DNA from: Candidatus Puniceispirillum sp.
GTDB lineage: Bacteria; Pseudomonadota; Alphaproteobacteria; Puniceispirillales; Puniceispirillaceae
Direction: 5' to 3'
Length of the DNA: 18,336 nt
Assembly: GCA_018668795.1 (NCBI GenBank)
Contig: JABJBD010000106.1
Span: 1-18,336 of the forward strand
Below are positions 1 to 6,855 of this stretch, piece after piece. Numbering within the stretch: position 1 is the first letter of the stretch; each line of letters starts with the position of its first letter. Position numbers and translations under genes: made by a program. The notes beneath the pieces are model-generated. The model did not search any database. It had not been told where the DNA came from and saw only the letters and a program-made list of their open reading frames with translations.

Positions 1-867
1 CTCCATGGATGCCAACGCGGCCAAGAACATGATATGCGCGTATATCGGCTGACGCCTGTTCTGAATGATCTGGAACAATTAAGCCGGTGGCGCCTATTTG
101 CCCAAAATGCCAATGAAACGATGCCAGCTTTATTGCATCTGGATACTGGTATGACCCGACTTGGTTTTGATCCGGATCAGACTGACTGGCTCATTGAAAA
201 CAAACAGGCCTTGAACAATCTGGACATCACATATGTTATGAGCCATCTCATTTCAGGCGAAATCACCAATGGTTCAGCCAACAATGTCCAGAAAGCACGG
301 TTTGACGAATATCATAGCTTTTTTGCCGGCATGAAAGCCAGTCTGGCCAATAGTGGCGGTATCTTTTTGGATACAGATTTTCATTATCAGATGACCCGCC
401 CGGGCATAGCTATTTACGGTGTTCACCCTTGCGGCAAAGACTATGCCTTGCAACAAACCGACGGTTTGAAACCGACGGTCGCTTGGCATGCCCGCATTAT
501 TCAGGTTCAAAACGCACCGGCTGGCGCAATGGTTGGTTATGGTGGTACGCATAAATTAACCCGTCCATCACGCATCGCAACTGTGGGGATTGGCTACGCA
601 GATGGCTATCATCGCAGCCTTGGCAGTAAAGCTTACGTGAACATTCTTGGACACCGTGCACCTGTCATTGGCCGTGTTTCCATGGATAGCATTACGGTTG
701 ATGTTACCGACATGCCCCGAAACATCATGCAAAAGGCCGAAACGGTCGCCTTACTAAGCGATTTATACAGCATCGAAGACATGGCAGATGATGCCAGCAC
801 AATTCCTTATGAAATTCTCACAGGCTTAAGCCAGCGCGCGAACCGACGATATGCAGATTACCTATAG
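1..867 (+). CDS. alr: Alanine racemase, 3' part (5' end outside window)
   Basis: PLP-dependent racemase that interconverts L- and D-alanine in the cytoplasm to supply D-Ala for peptidoglycan. The reading frame is open from base 1, so the start and the N-terminal PLP-lysine segment lie upstream; about 288 C-terminal codons are present. Visible family motifs are HLDTGMTRLGF, MSHLISGE with the following QKARF, RPGIAIYG, and GIGYADGYHR, whose tyrosine (codon 595-597) matches the second catalytic base of the family. The substrate-pocket RVSMD segment is also present (Met codon 682-684). The C-terminal beta domain ends normally with LSQRANRRY. An in-frame ATG at 34 is internal, because coding similarity (the LHGCQRGQE stretch) continues before it. 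The next gene, mlaE, starts 61 bases downstream on the same strand. The 3' part is intact, with no frameshift. Confidence 0.95.
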   Translation, partial: LHGCQRGQEHDMRVYRLTPVLNDLEQLSRWRLFAQNANETMPALLHLDTGMTRLGFDPDQTDWLIENKQALNNLDITYVMSHLISGEITNGSANNVQKARFDEYHSFFAGMKASLANSGGIFLDTDFHYQMTRPGIAIYGVHPCGKDYALQQTDGLKPTVAWHARIIQVQNAPAGAMVGYGGTHKLTRPSRIATVGIGYADGYHRSLGSKAYVNILGHRAPVIGRVSMDSITVDVTDMPRNIMQKAETVALLSDLYSIEDMADDASTIPYEILTGLSQRANRRYADYL

Positions 868-928
868 CCAAAAAGGGCAAACATTGTCATAAATAACCGT
901 CGCAACGTTCTACCAAGGTGACTGATTT

Positions 929-1705
929 ATGACAGGCTTTGTGCGTAATATCGGCCACGCCGTACTAAATTTTCTGGCGTCACTTGGACGTATAACGCTG
1001 TTCACCTCGGCAGCTGTTCGCTGGTCTTTTTTTCCGCCCTATTATTGGCGCCAATTATGGCGGCAAATGCTTGATATAGGTTACTATTCATTACCCGTCG
1101 TTGGTTTGACAACGCTGTTTTCGGGAATGGTTTTGGCCTTACAATCATATACTGGATTTGCGCGCTTTTCTGCTGAAGATACCGTTGCAACCGTTGTCGT
1201 TCTGTCTGTGACACGCGAGCTTGGTCCGGTTCTAGCCGGATTAATGGTTGCCGGAAGGATCGGCGCATCAATGGCAGCCGAGATCGGCACCATGCGCGTG
1301 ACTGACCAGATTGATGCCCTCGACACGCTTTCAACCCGCCCGATGCAATATCTGGTTGCCCCACGTATCATGGCGGGAACCTTGTGCTTGCCATTTCTTG
1401 TGTTGATTGGCGATATAATTGGCGTGTTTGGCGGATATATTGTTGGCGTCTATAGGCTAGGATTTAATCCGTCAGTTTATCTGTCACGGACATTGGAATA
1501 TCTGGAAATTTCCGACATAACCCTTGGCTTGGTCAAGGCCGCCGTATTTGGGTTTCTGATTGCCTTGATGGGATGTTATCATGGCTATTATTCAGGACGC
1601 GGTGCCGAAGGTGTTGGTCGCGCCACAACAAACGCCGTCGTGTCTTCGTCAATCCTGATATTGATTTCTAACTATCTTGTCACTGCTTTGTATTTTGGAG
1701 TCTAA
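929..1705 (+). CDS. mlaE: MlaE-family ABC transporter permease (phospholipid trafficking)
   Basis: Inner-membrane permease of the MlaE/YrbE family. With an ATPase (MlaF) and an MCE-domain periplasmic protein (MlaD) it moves phospholipids between inner and outer membranes. The 258-residue length is typical. An N-terminal amphipathic/helical region (1-45) is followed by about five hydrophobic segments. The diagnostic conserved block at about residues 94-131 (VTRELGPVLAGLMVAGRIGA, then AAEIGTMRVTDQIDAL) is the family's coupling and interface region. The start is supported by AAGGTGA at 915-921, 7 bases before the ATG. Its stop directly abuts the mlaF start (no gap), so the two are co-translated. 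No MlaD, MlaC or MlaB gene follows; the remaining subunits must be encoded elsewhere or are missing. Family assignment is firm; the substrate is inferred from the family. Confidence 0.93.
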   Translation: MTGFVRNIGHAVLNFLASLGRITLFTSAAVRWSFFPPYYWRQLWRQMLDIGYYSLPVVGLTTLFSGMVLALQSYTGFARFSAEDTVATVVVLSVTRELGPVLAGLMVAGRIGASMAAEIGTMRVTDQIDALDTLSTRPMQYLVAPRIMAGTLCLPFLVLIGDIIGVFGGYIVGVYRLGFNPSVYLSRTLEYLEISDITLGLVKAAVFGFLIALMGCYHGYYSGRGAEGVGRATTNAVVSSSILILISNYLVTALYFGV

Positions 1706-2488
1706 ATGATGACGACACCAAAAATCGAACTTGCAGGCGTTACCAAATCATTTGATGGCAAACAAATTTTACGCGGTATTGATGTTTCCGTCGATGCACA
1801 GGAATCACTTTGCATCATTGGCACTTCGGGATGCGGTAAATCCGTATCTCTCAAATGTCTGCTTGGACTGATAGTGGCAGATGGCGGATCAATCAAAATT
1901 GATGGACAGGAAATACTGGGCGCAAACCGAAAAAAACTAGAAGCCATCCGGCGACGCTTTGGTATGACCTTTCAGTTTGGCGCGCTGTTTGACTCATTAC
2001 CAATATGGCAAAATGTAACCTTCCGGCTGGTCCAGAGCCAAAAAATGTCACGCGATGACGCTAGGCAGATAGCCAAAGACACAATTACCCAACTTGGCCT
2101 TGCCCCTGACGTAATTGATCAATATCCAGCCGAATTATCCGGTGGTATGCAAAAACGCGTGGCGTTGGCGCGCGCAATTGCCGACAAGCCTGAAATCTTG
2201 CTTTTTGATGAACCAACATCTGGGCTTGATCCTATAACAGGCGGCGTTATTGATAGTTTGATTATTGATGCTGTCAAACGCCTTGGTGCAACAGCCATTA
2301 CCATTAGCCATGATATGGCGTCTGTACGGCGGATTGCCGACAAGGTCGCGATGATACATAACGGCGTCATTATCTGGTGCGGGTCAGTCGCAAAAATGGA
2401 TGATAGCGGCATTCCCGAAGTTCACCAGTTCGTTCATGGCCTTGCTGATGGTCCCCTGACAAGATCAGCGCAAAAGGCAAATAATTAA
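1706..2488 (+). CDS. mlaF: MlaF-family ABC transporter ATP-binding protein
   Basis: Cytoplasmic ATPase partner of MlaE for lipid transport. Visible ABC motifs are Walker A GTSGCGKS at residues 39-46, a Q-loop in the TFQFGALFDSLPIW segment typical of MlaF/Ttg2A, signature LSGGMQKRVALARA, Walker B EILLFDEPTSGLDP and the switch histidine in TISHDM. The 260-residue length is normal. GGAG at 1697-1700 lies 5 bases before the ATG at 1706; a second ATG follows at once (1709) and could be the real start. The stop overlaps the radA start in TAATG, which suggests translational coupling into an unrelated DNA-repair gene. Family assignment is firm; the lipid substrate is inferred. Confidence 0.93.
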   Translation: MMTTPKIELAGVTKSFDGKQILRGIDVSVDAQESLCIIGTSGCGKSVSLKCLLGLIVADGGSIKIDGQEILGANRKKLEAIRRRFGMTFQFGALFDSLPIWQNVTFRLVQSQKMSRDDARQIAKDTITQLGLAPDVIDQYPAELSGGMQKRVALARAIADKPEILLFDEPTSGLDPITGGVIDSLIIDAVKRLGATAITISHDMASVRRIADKVAMIHNGVIIWCGSVAKMDDSGIPEVHQFVHGLADGPLTRSAQKANN

Positions 2489-3858
2489 TGGCACGATCAT
2501 CGGTTAGCTTTGTTTGTCAGCAATGCGGCGCAATATCTCCAAAATGGGCAGGCCGATGCGACGATTGCGGAGCATGGAACACGCTTGCCGAAGAACGCAA
2601 CGAAGCCCCGTCTGGCCCAGGCAAACGCGCTCAGGGACGCCGCATATCACTTGAAGCACTTGATCTACCCCCCAACACCAAACCTTTACCACGGCATCTA
2701 TCACATATTTCTGAATTTGACCGTGTGTCTGGCGGTGGACTTGTTCCCGGATCGGCAACATTAATTGGTGGTGATCCGGGTATTGGCAAATCAACATTAT
2801 TATTACAACTGGTATGCAAACTGGCATCGGGCGGGTTGAAAGCTGCCTATATTTCCGGCGAAGAATCAGCCGATCAAGTGCGTATGCGTGCGCGGCGTCT
2901 GGGATTAAGCGATACCAATGTGCAACTAGCAACCGCGACAAATGCTAGTGATATTGCAGCATCACTTGGGGGTGCTGATGGACCTGACGTCATTGTTATC
3001 GATTCGATTCAGACGATGTATCTGCCAACATTGGATTCGGCACCTGGCACAGTCTCTCAGGTACGTGCCACCGCACAGGAATTGATCCGATCTGCAAAAC
3101 AACAGGGCGCCGCCTTGTTGATTGTCGGGCATGTGACCAAAGACGGCGCCATTGCTGGCCCCCGCGTGCTTGAACATATGGTGGACTCGGTGCTGTATTT
3201 TGAAGGTGATCGATCGCATCATTTCCGGATTCTACGCAGTGTCAAAAACCGTTTCGGTGCCACGGATGAAATTGGTGTTTTTGAAATGGTCGAAACCGGA
3301 CTTGCCGAAGTACCGAACCCGTCCGAGCTGTTTCTGGCTGACCGCCGTGACGAAGTCACTGGTGCGGTTGTCTTTGCTGGCATCGAGGGAAGCCGTCCCC
3401 TTCTTGTCGAGATTGAAGCCTTGGTTGCCCCTTCATCACTGGCGTCACCAAGGCGGAACGTTGTTGGCTGGGATAGCAGTCGTCTTGCCATGTTGACGGC
3501 GGTTCTGGAAGCGCGATGCGGGGTACCGTTATCAGGTCGGGATATTTTCCTGAATGTTGCTGGTGGTATGAAAATTTCCGAAACTGCCGCAGATTTAGCG
3601 GTGGCGGCAGCATTGATCTCATCGGTAACAGGGCGGCCTGCCCCAAAACGAACCGTATTTTTTGGCGAAGTTGCACTATCGGCCGAATTAAGACAGGTGG
3701 CACAGGCCGAATCACGTCTGAAAGAGGCAGCAAAACTGGGTTTTGACAATGCCATTATGCCGCGTCCACGCAAAAAACTATCAACGTCATCAAAAATATC
3801 TGTTGCGCAGCCATCTACGCTCGCAGAGCTAATTGACATTATGGGGGGAATGACATGA
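2488..3858 (+). CDS. radA: DNA repair protein RadA (Sms), recombination branch-migration ATPase
   Basis: RadA is a RecA-like DNA-dependent ATPase that helps process recombination intermediates and repair stalled forks. Domains in order: an N-terminal C4 zinc finger (Cys10, Cys13, Cys24, Cys27); a RecA-like ATPase core with Walker A GDPGIGKS at 95-102 and Walker B in DVIVIDSIQT; the RadA-specific KNRFG motif at 253-257; and a C-terminal Lon-protease-like domain (about 280-450, containing the DIFLNVAGGMKISETAADLA segment) without proteolytic function in the family. The 456-residue length is typical. The ATG overlaps the mlaF stop by one base; AAAAGG at 2472-2477 lies about 10 bases upstream. 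The next recognisable gene is cvpA. All key residues are present and the gene looks intact. Confidence 0.97.
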   Translation: MARSSVSFVCQQCGAISPKWAGRCDDCGAWNTLAEERNEAPSGPGKRAQGRRISLEALDLPPNTKPLPRHLSHISEFDRVSGGGLVPGSATLIGGDPGIGKSTLLLQLVCKLASGGLKAAYISGEESADQVRMRARRLGLSDTNVQLATATNASDIAASLGGADGPDVIVIDSIQTMYLPTLDSAPGTVSQVRATAQELIRSAKQQGAALLIVGHVTKDGAIAGPRVLEHMVDSVLYFEGDRSHHFRILRSVKNRFGATDEIGVFEMVETGLAEVPNPSELFLADRRDEVTGAVVFAGIEGSRPLLVEIEALVAPSSLASPRRNVVGWDSSRLAMLTAVLEARCGVPLSGRDIFLNVAGGMKISETAADLAVAAALISSVTGRPAPKRTVFFGEVALSAELRQVAQAESRLKEAAKLGFDNAIMPRPRKKLSTSSKISVAQPSTLAELIDIMGGMT

Positions 3859-3908
3859 TGCTAGTATCTATGGAACCGCACTACCCTTTTGGACCCAAAG
3901 ATGTTTGA
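3855..3908 (+). other. Mini-ORF bridging radA stop and cvpA start (17 codons)
   Basis: An ATG at 3855 overlaps the radA TGA (ATGA, 3855-3858) and opens a 17-codon frame (MMLVSMEPHYPFGPKDV) that ends at TGA 3906-3908, eight bases into cvpA if cvpA starts at 3901. This could let ribosomes pass from radA to cvpA by successive re-initiation. There is no evidence that the peptide itself has a function, and a 17-codon frame can arise by chance. Confidence 0.2.
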
Positions 3909-4545
3909 TTTTTCTGTCCTAAATCTAGTTGATTATGCAGTGCTCGTTGTATTGCTTGTATCGGCATTATTTTCAACCTTACGTGGCATGACCCGGGAAT
4001 TTCTTGGCATTGTCGGCTGGGTTATTTCAGTCTTTGTCGCCAAGCTAAGCGCGCCTGCGCTTGAGCCGCTAATATCCGACATCATCAATGTTGAAGGGCT
4101 GGCAGCTGCCTTGTCTTGGGCATTACCATTCGCCATTACCGTCGTCGTCTGGTTTGTGATAGCAAGCCTGATGTCACCTAGCTTGAAGCGGGCTGGTCTG
4201 GGGAGTCTGGATCGATGGCTTGGTGTAATTTTTGGGGTTGTAAGAGGCTATGTCATTGTCCTTATCGCCTATATGACAGCCGTTGTTGCCCTTGATGGTG
4301 AAAGCAAACTACCTGACATCGTAACTGAATCGTATAGCACACCATATATGCGGCAAAGCGTGCATAGTCTGTCCGGTGTGATCCCTGAGGATATGCGCAA
4401 CCGCCTGCTGGAAAACGTTCCTTTAGATAGTAGCACTGACGATAAAGAGCTTATTGATACTGATAAAGCCCCATTATCTGATGTCAGCGAAACAGCAAGT
4501 GATAAACTTGATCTATTAGCTGACGAGGTCGAAATGACTGAGTGA
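3901..4545 (+). CDS. cvpA: CvpA family inner-membrane protein
   Basis: Member of the CvpA family (named for colicin V production), a small polytopic membrane protein commonly encoded just before purF. Its biochemical role is not settled, though it has been tied to envelope stress tolerance. About four hydrophobic helices lie in the first 135 residues (DYAVLVVLLVSALFSTLRG; FLGIVGWVISVFVAKL; LSWALPFAITVVVWFVIASL; VIFGVVRGYVIVLIAYMTAV), with the family pattern SxxRGxxRE between helices 1 and 2. The C-terminal 80 residues are hydrophilic and acidic, without clear structure. I chose ATG 3901 (214 residues, beginning MFDFSVLNLVDY) because the family normally starts just before the first helix; an in-frame TTG at 3889 would add four residues. 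Neither start has a strong ribosome site. purF follows after 95 bases. Confidence 0.88.
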   Translation: MFDFSVLNLVDYAVLVVLLVSALFSTLRGMTREFLGIVGWVISVFVAKLSAPALEPLISDIINVEGLAAALSWALPFAITVVVWFVIASLMSPSLKRAGLGSLDRWLGVIFGVVRGYVIVLIAYMTAVVALDGESKLPDIVTESYSTPYMRQSVHSLSGVIPEDMRNRLLENVPLDSSTDDKELIDTDKAPLSDVSETASDKLDLLADEVEMTE

Positions 4546-4581
4546 CCGCGTTATACTGTCTATCTGCTTCTTGACGGTCAA

Positions 4582-4602
4582 CAGGTTAAAGGGGATAACC
4601 TG
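4582..4602. promoter_or_regulatory. Perfect 7-bp inverted repeat in the cvpA-purF gap
   Basis: CAGGTTA at 4582-4588 and TAACCTG at 4596-4602 are exact reverse complements around a 7-base A/G-rich spacer, ending 38 bases before the purF ATG. It could be a DNA operator half-site pair or an RNA hairpin in a purF leader. No T-run follows, so it is not a standard terminator. Function is inferred from position only. Confidence 0.4.
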
Positions 4603-4640
4603 ACGCTCAATATGATTGCGCGTTTTAATAGGAAAATTGC

Positions 4641-6092
4641 ATGACCGGTGTTTCCACGAATCCATTTGACGACGACCATTTTCACGAAGAATGTGCAATC
4701 TTTGGTATTTTTGGCACACCCGAATCGAGCGTTCATACTGCCCTGGGTCTTCATGCACTTCAACATCGCGGGCAAGAGGCATCAGGGATTGTCAGCTTTG
4801 ATGGCAAACATTTTCATGCTCATCGCGGTGTGGGACATGTTGGTGAAAATTTTGATGCCAATTCAGCGCCAATGCAGGCTCTTAAAGGCCATATTGCAAT
4901 TGGGCATAATCGTTACTCGACAACAGGCCCATCCGAAGTACGCAATATACAGCCCTTTTCATCCGAGCTTGCCTTTGGTGGCTTTGCACTAGCACATAAC
5001 GGTAATTTAACCAATGCCGCGCGTTTGCGGGCATCGCTTGTTGAAACTGGTAGCCTTTTCCAGTCATCAACCGATACAGAAATCATCGTTCATCTGGTCG
5101 CTAGGTCACACCAGCAAGGCGTCAGCAATCGATTGATCGACGCGCTGAAACAGATTGAAGGGGCATATTCATTAGTCTGTATTGCCGACGACATGATGAT
5201 TGGCGTTCGCGATCCGCATGGCGTGCGCCCGCTTGTGCTTGGCAAGCGTGATAATGCCTATGTGCTTTCATCCGAAACATGTGGGCTTGATATTATTGGC
5301 GCCGAATTTATCCGTGATCTTTTGCCTGGCGAAATGGTTGTCATTGATAAAAATGGCATCACATCAATAATGCCATTTCAGGAACAGCCCTCACGCTTTT
5401 GTATTTTTGAATATGTCTATTTTGCCCGTCCGGACAGCATGCTTGAGGGGCGCGGCGTTTATCATGCGCGCAAATCGATTGGTGCCGAACTGGCTGCTGA
5501 GTCACATATTGATGCTGATCTGGTCATTCCTGTGCCTGACTCAGGCGTGCCTGCCGCGCTTGGTTATGCGCAGGCGGCAAATATACCGTTTGAACTAGGC
5601 ATCATCCGCAACCACTATATCGGACGTACCTTTATCCAGCCAACGCAGAAAGGCCGGAATGACTCGGTCAAGATGAAGCATAACGCCAATCCGGCGACGG
5701 TTTCTGGCAAACGTGTGATACTGGTTGATGATTCGATTGTACGCGGCACCACTTCGCGCAAGATTGTATCAATGATGCGTGCCGCAGGTGCCACCGAAGT
5801 CCATATGCGCATTGCCAGCCCACCAACGATAAACCCTTGCTTTTATGGAGTGGACACGCCTGATAAAGATCAGCTTATTGCCGCCCATATGACTGTTGAT
5901 GAGATCGCCAAGGAAATTGGTGCTGACAGCCTCAGCTTTGTATCAATTGACGGCCTGTATCGGGCGATGGGCGAAGCGCGCCGTGATACCGACAGCCCAC
6001 AATTTTGTGATGCCTGTTTCACTGGCGATTATCCAATTAAGCTGGCAACAGGCCTATCGGCAAAGCGCGTTTCACATGGCGTGATTAACTAA
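4641..6092 (+). CDS. purF: Amidophosphoribosyltransferase (purine synthesis, first committed step)
   Basis: Transfers the glutamine amide nitrogen to PRPP to make phosphoribosylamine. The N-terminal glutaminase (Ntn) domain begins with a nucleophile Cys18 after a 17-residue propeptide expected to be cleaved; LHALQHRGQEASGI, GHNRYSTTG and AHNGNL complete its active site. The C-terminal phosphoribosyltransferase domain carries PDSGVPAALGYA and the PRPP loop VILVDDSIVRGTTS. Four cysteines, Cys254 (CIFEYVYFARPDS), Cys400 (PCFYG), Cys456 and Cys459 (CDACFTG), sit in the contexts used by the Bacillus-type enzyme to bind a [4Fe-4S] cluster. This is therefore the propeptide plus iron-sulfur form, not the E. 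coli form. AGGA at 4630-4633 precedes the ATG. An inverted repeat lies just upstream. Length 483 is typical. The SDR gene follows after 20 bases. Confidence 0.97.
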   Translation: MTGVSTNPFDDDHFHEECAIFGIFGTPESSVHTALGLHALQHRGQEASGIVSFDGKHFHAHRGVGHVGENFDANSAPMQALKGHIAIGHNRYSTTGPSEVRNIQPFSSELAFGGFALAHNGNLTNAARLRASLVETGSLFQSSTDTEIIVHLVARSHQQGVSNRLIDALKQIEGAYSLVCIADDMMIGVRDPHGVRPLVLGKRDNAYVLSSETCGLDIIGAEFIRDLLPGEMVVIDKNGITSIMPFQEQPSRFCIFEYVYFARPDSMLEGRGVYHARKSIGAELAAESHIDADLVIPVPDSGVPAALGYAQAANIPFELGIIRNHYIGRTFIQPTQKGRNDSVKMKHNANPATVSGKRVILVDDSIVRGTTSRKIVSMMRAAGATEVHMRIASPPTINPCFYGVDTPDKDQLIAAHMTVDEIAKEIGADSLSFVSIDGLYRAMGEARRDTDSPQFCDACFTGDYPIKLATGLSAKRVSHGVIN

Positions 6093-6112
6093 TACGGGGG
6101 TAATTAACGGCG

Positions 6113-6838
6113 ATGAGCAATCAAGACCTTGATGGCAAGTTGGTGCTAGTGACAGGTGCAAGCCGTGGTATTGGGCGTGCTGTGGCCATTCTTGCCGCGC
6201 AAGCTGGTGCCGAACTGATTATTACTGGCCGCACCACAGGCGCGCTGGAAGAAACCGACGATGCTATTAAATCAGCCGGAAGCAAAGCAACGATTGTTGA
6301 GTTGGACATGGCTGACACACCAGCTATTCCAAGACTGGCTGGCGCCATTCAAAGCCGATGGGGACGGCTAGATGGCCTTGTTGCCAATGCGGGCATGATC
6401 GGCCCCTTGACGCCTGTTTCACATCATGAAGAAAGCGTCTGGAACAACACCATATTGATCAATCTGACCGCGCAATGGCACCTGATAAAGGCGATGGAGC
6501 CATTGCTTCTGCAAAGTGACGCGGGGCGCGCCATTCTGGTATCTTCGGGGGCGGCAACTAACCCACGCGCTTTCTGGGGCGCCTATGCCGCCTCAAAAGC
6601 AGGCCTTGAGGCATTAGGCACATGCTGGGCGGCGGAAACCGAACAGACAAATTTACGTATCAATATGCTTAACCCCGGCGCAACGGCGACACGCATGCGC
6701 GCGTCTGCTTTTCCGGGCGAAGATGCCAGCACGATCCCCGCACCCGAGGACATCGCCCCTGCTTTCACCACGTTGCTTAGTCCGGCCTGTCAAATACATG
6801 GCAAAGTTATGTCAGCGCGGGAAATGCTTGGTCTTTAA
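6113..6838 (+). CDS. Short-chain dehydrogenase/reductase (SDR) family oxidoreductase
   Basis: Classical SDR of 241 residues with a Rossmann fold that binds NAD(P). Visible motifs are the cofactor glycine motif TGASRGIG at 14-21, NAG in the VANAGMIGPL segment, catalytic Ser144/Ser145 region (ILVSSGAA), and the YxxxK pair Tyr158/Lys162 (YAASK). The PG in LNPGATATRM follows, as expected. The basic residue in the glycine motif (SRG) and the sequence ITGRTT after strand 2 favour NADP, but this is inference. The substrate is unknown; it resembles the YciK-like SDRs often encoded directly after purF in alphaproteobacteria. It sits 20 bases after purF and probably shares its transcript. Its stop is 17 bases from the end of mnmC on the opposite strand, with no obvious terminator between them. 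Confidence 0.92.
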   Translation: MSNQDLDGKLVLVTGASRGIGRAVAILAAQAGAELIITGRTTGALEETDDAIKSAGSKATIVELDMADTPAIPRLAGAIQSRWGRLDGLVANAGMIGPLTPVSHHEESVWNNTILINLTAQWHLIKAMEPLLLQSDAGRAILVSSGAATNPRAFWGAYAASKAGLEALGTCWAAETEQTNLRINMLNPGATATRMRASAFPGEDASTIPAPEDIAPAFTTLLSPACQIHGKVMSAREMLGL

Positions 6839-6855
6839 AATTATATTTCGCGGTC

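Noticed and set aside
3219..3839. 206-codon open frame antisense to radA
   Set aside because: Shadow of radA, which has every family motif in its own frame; the antisense product has no recognisable features.
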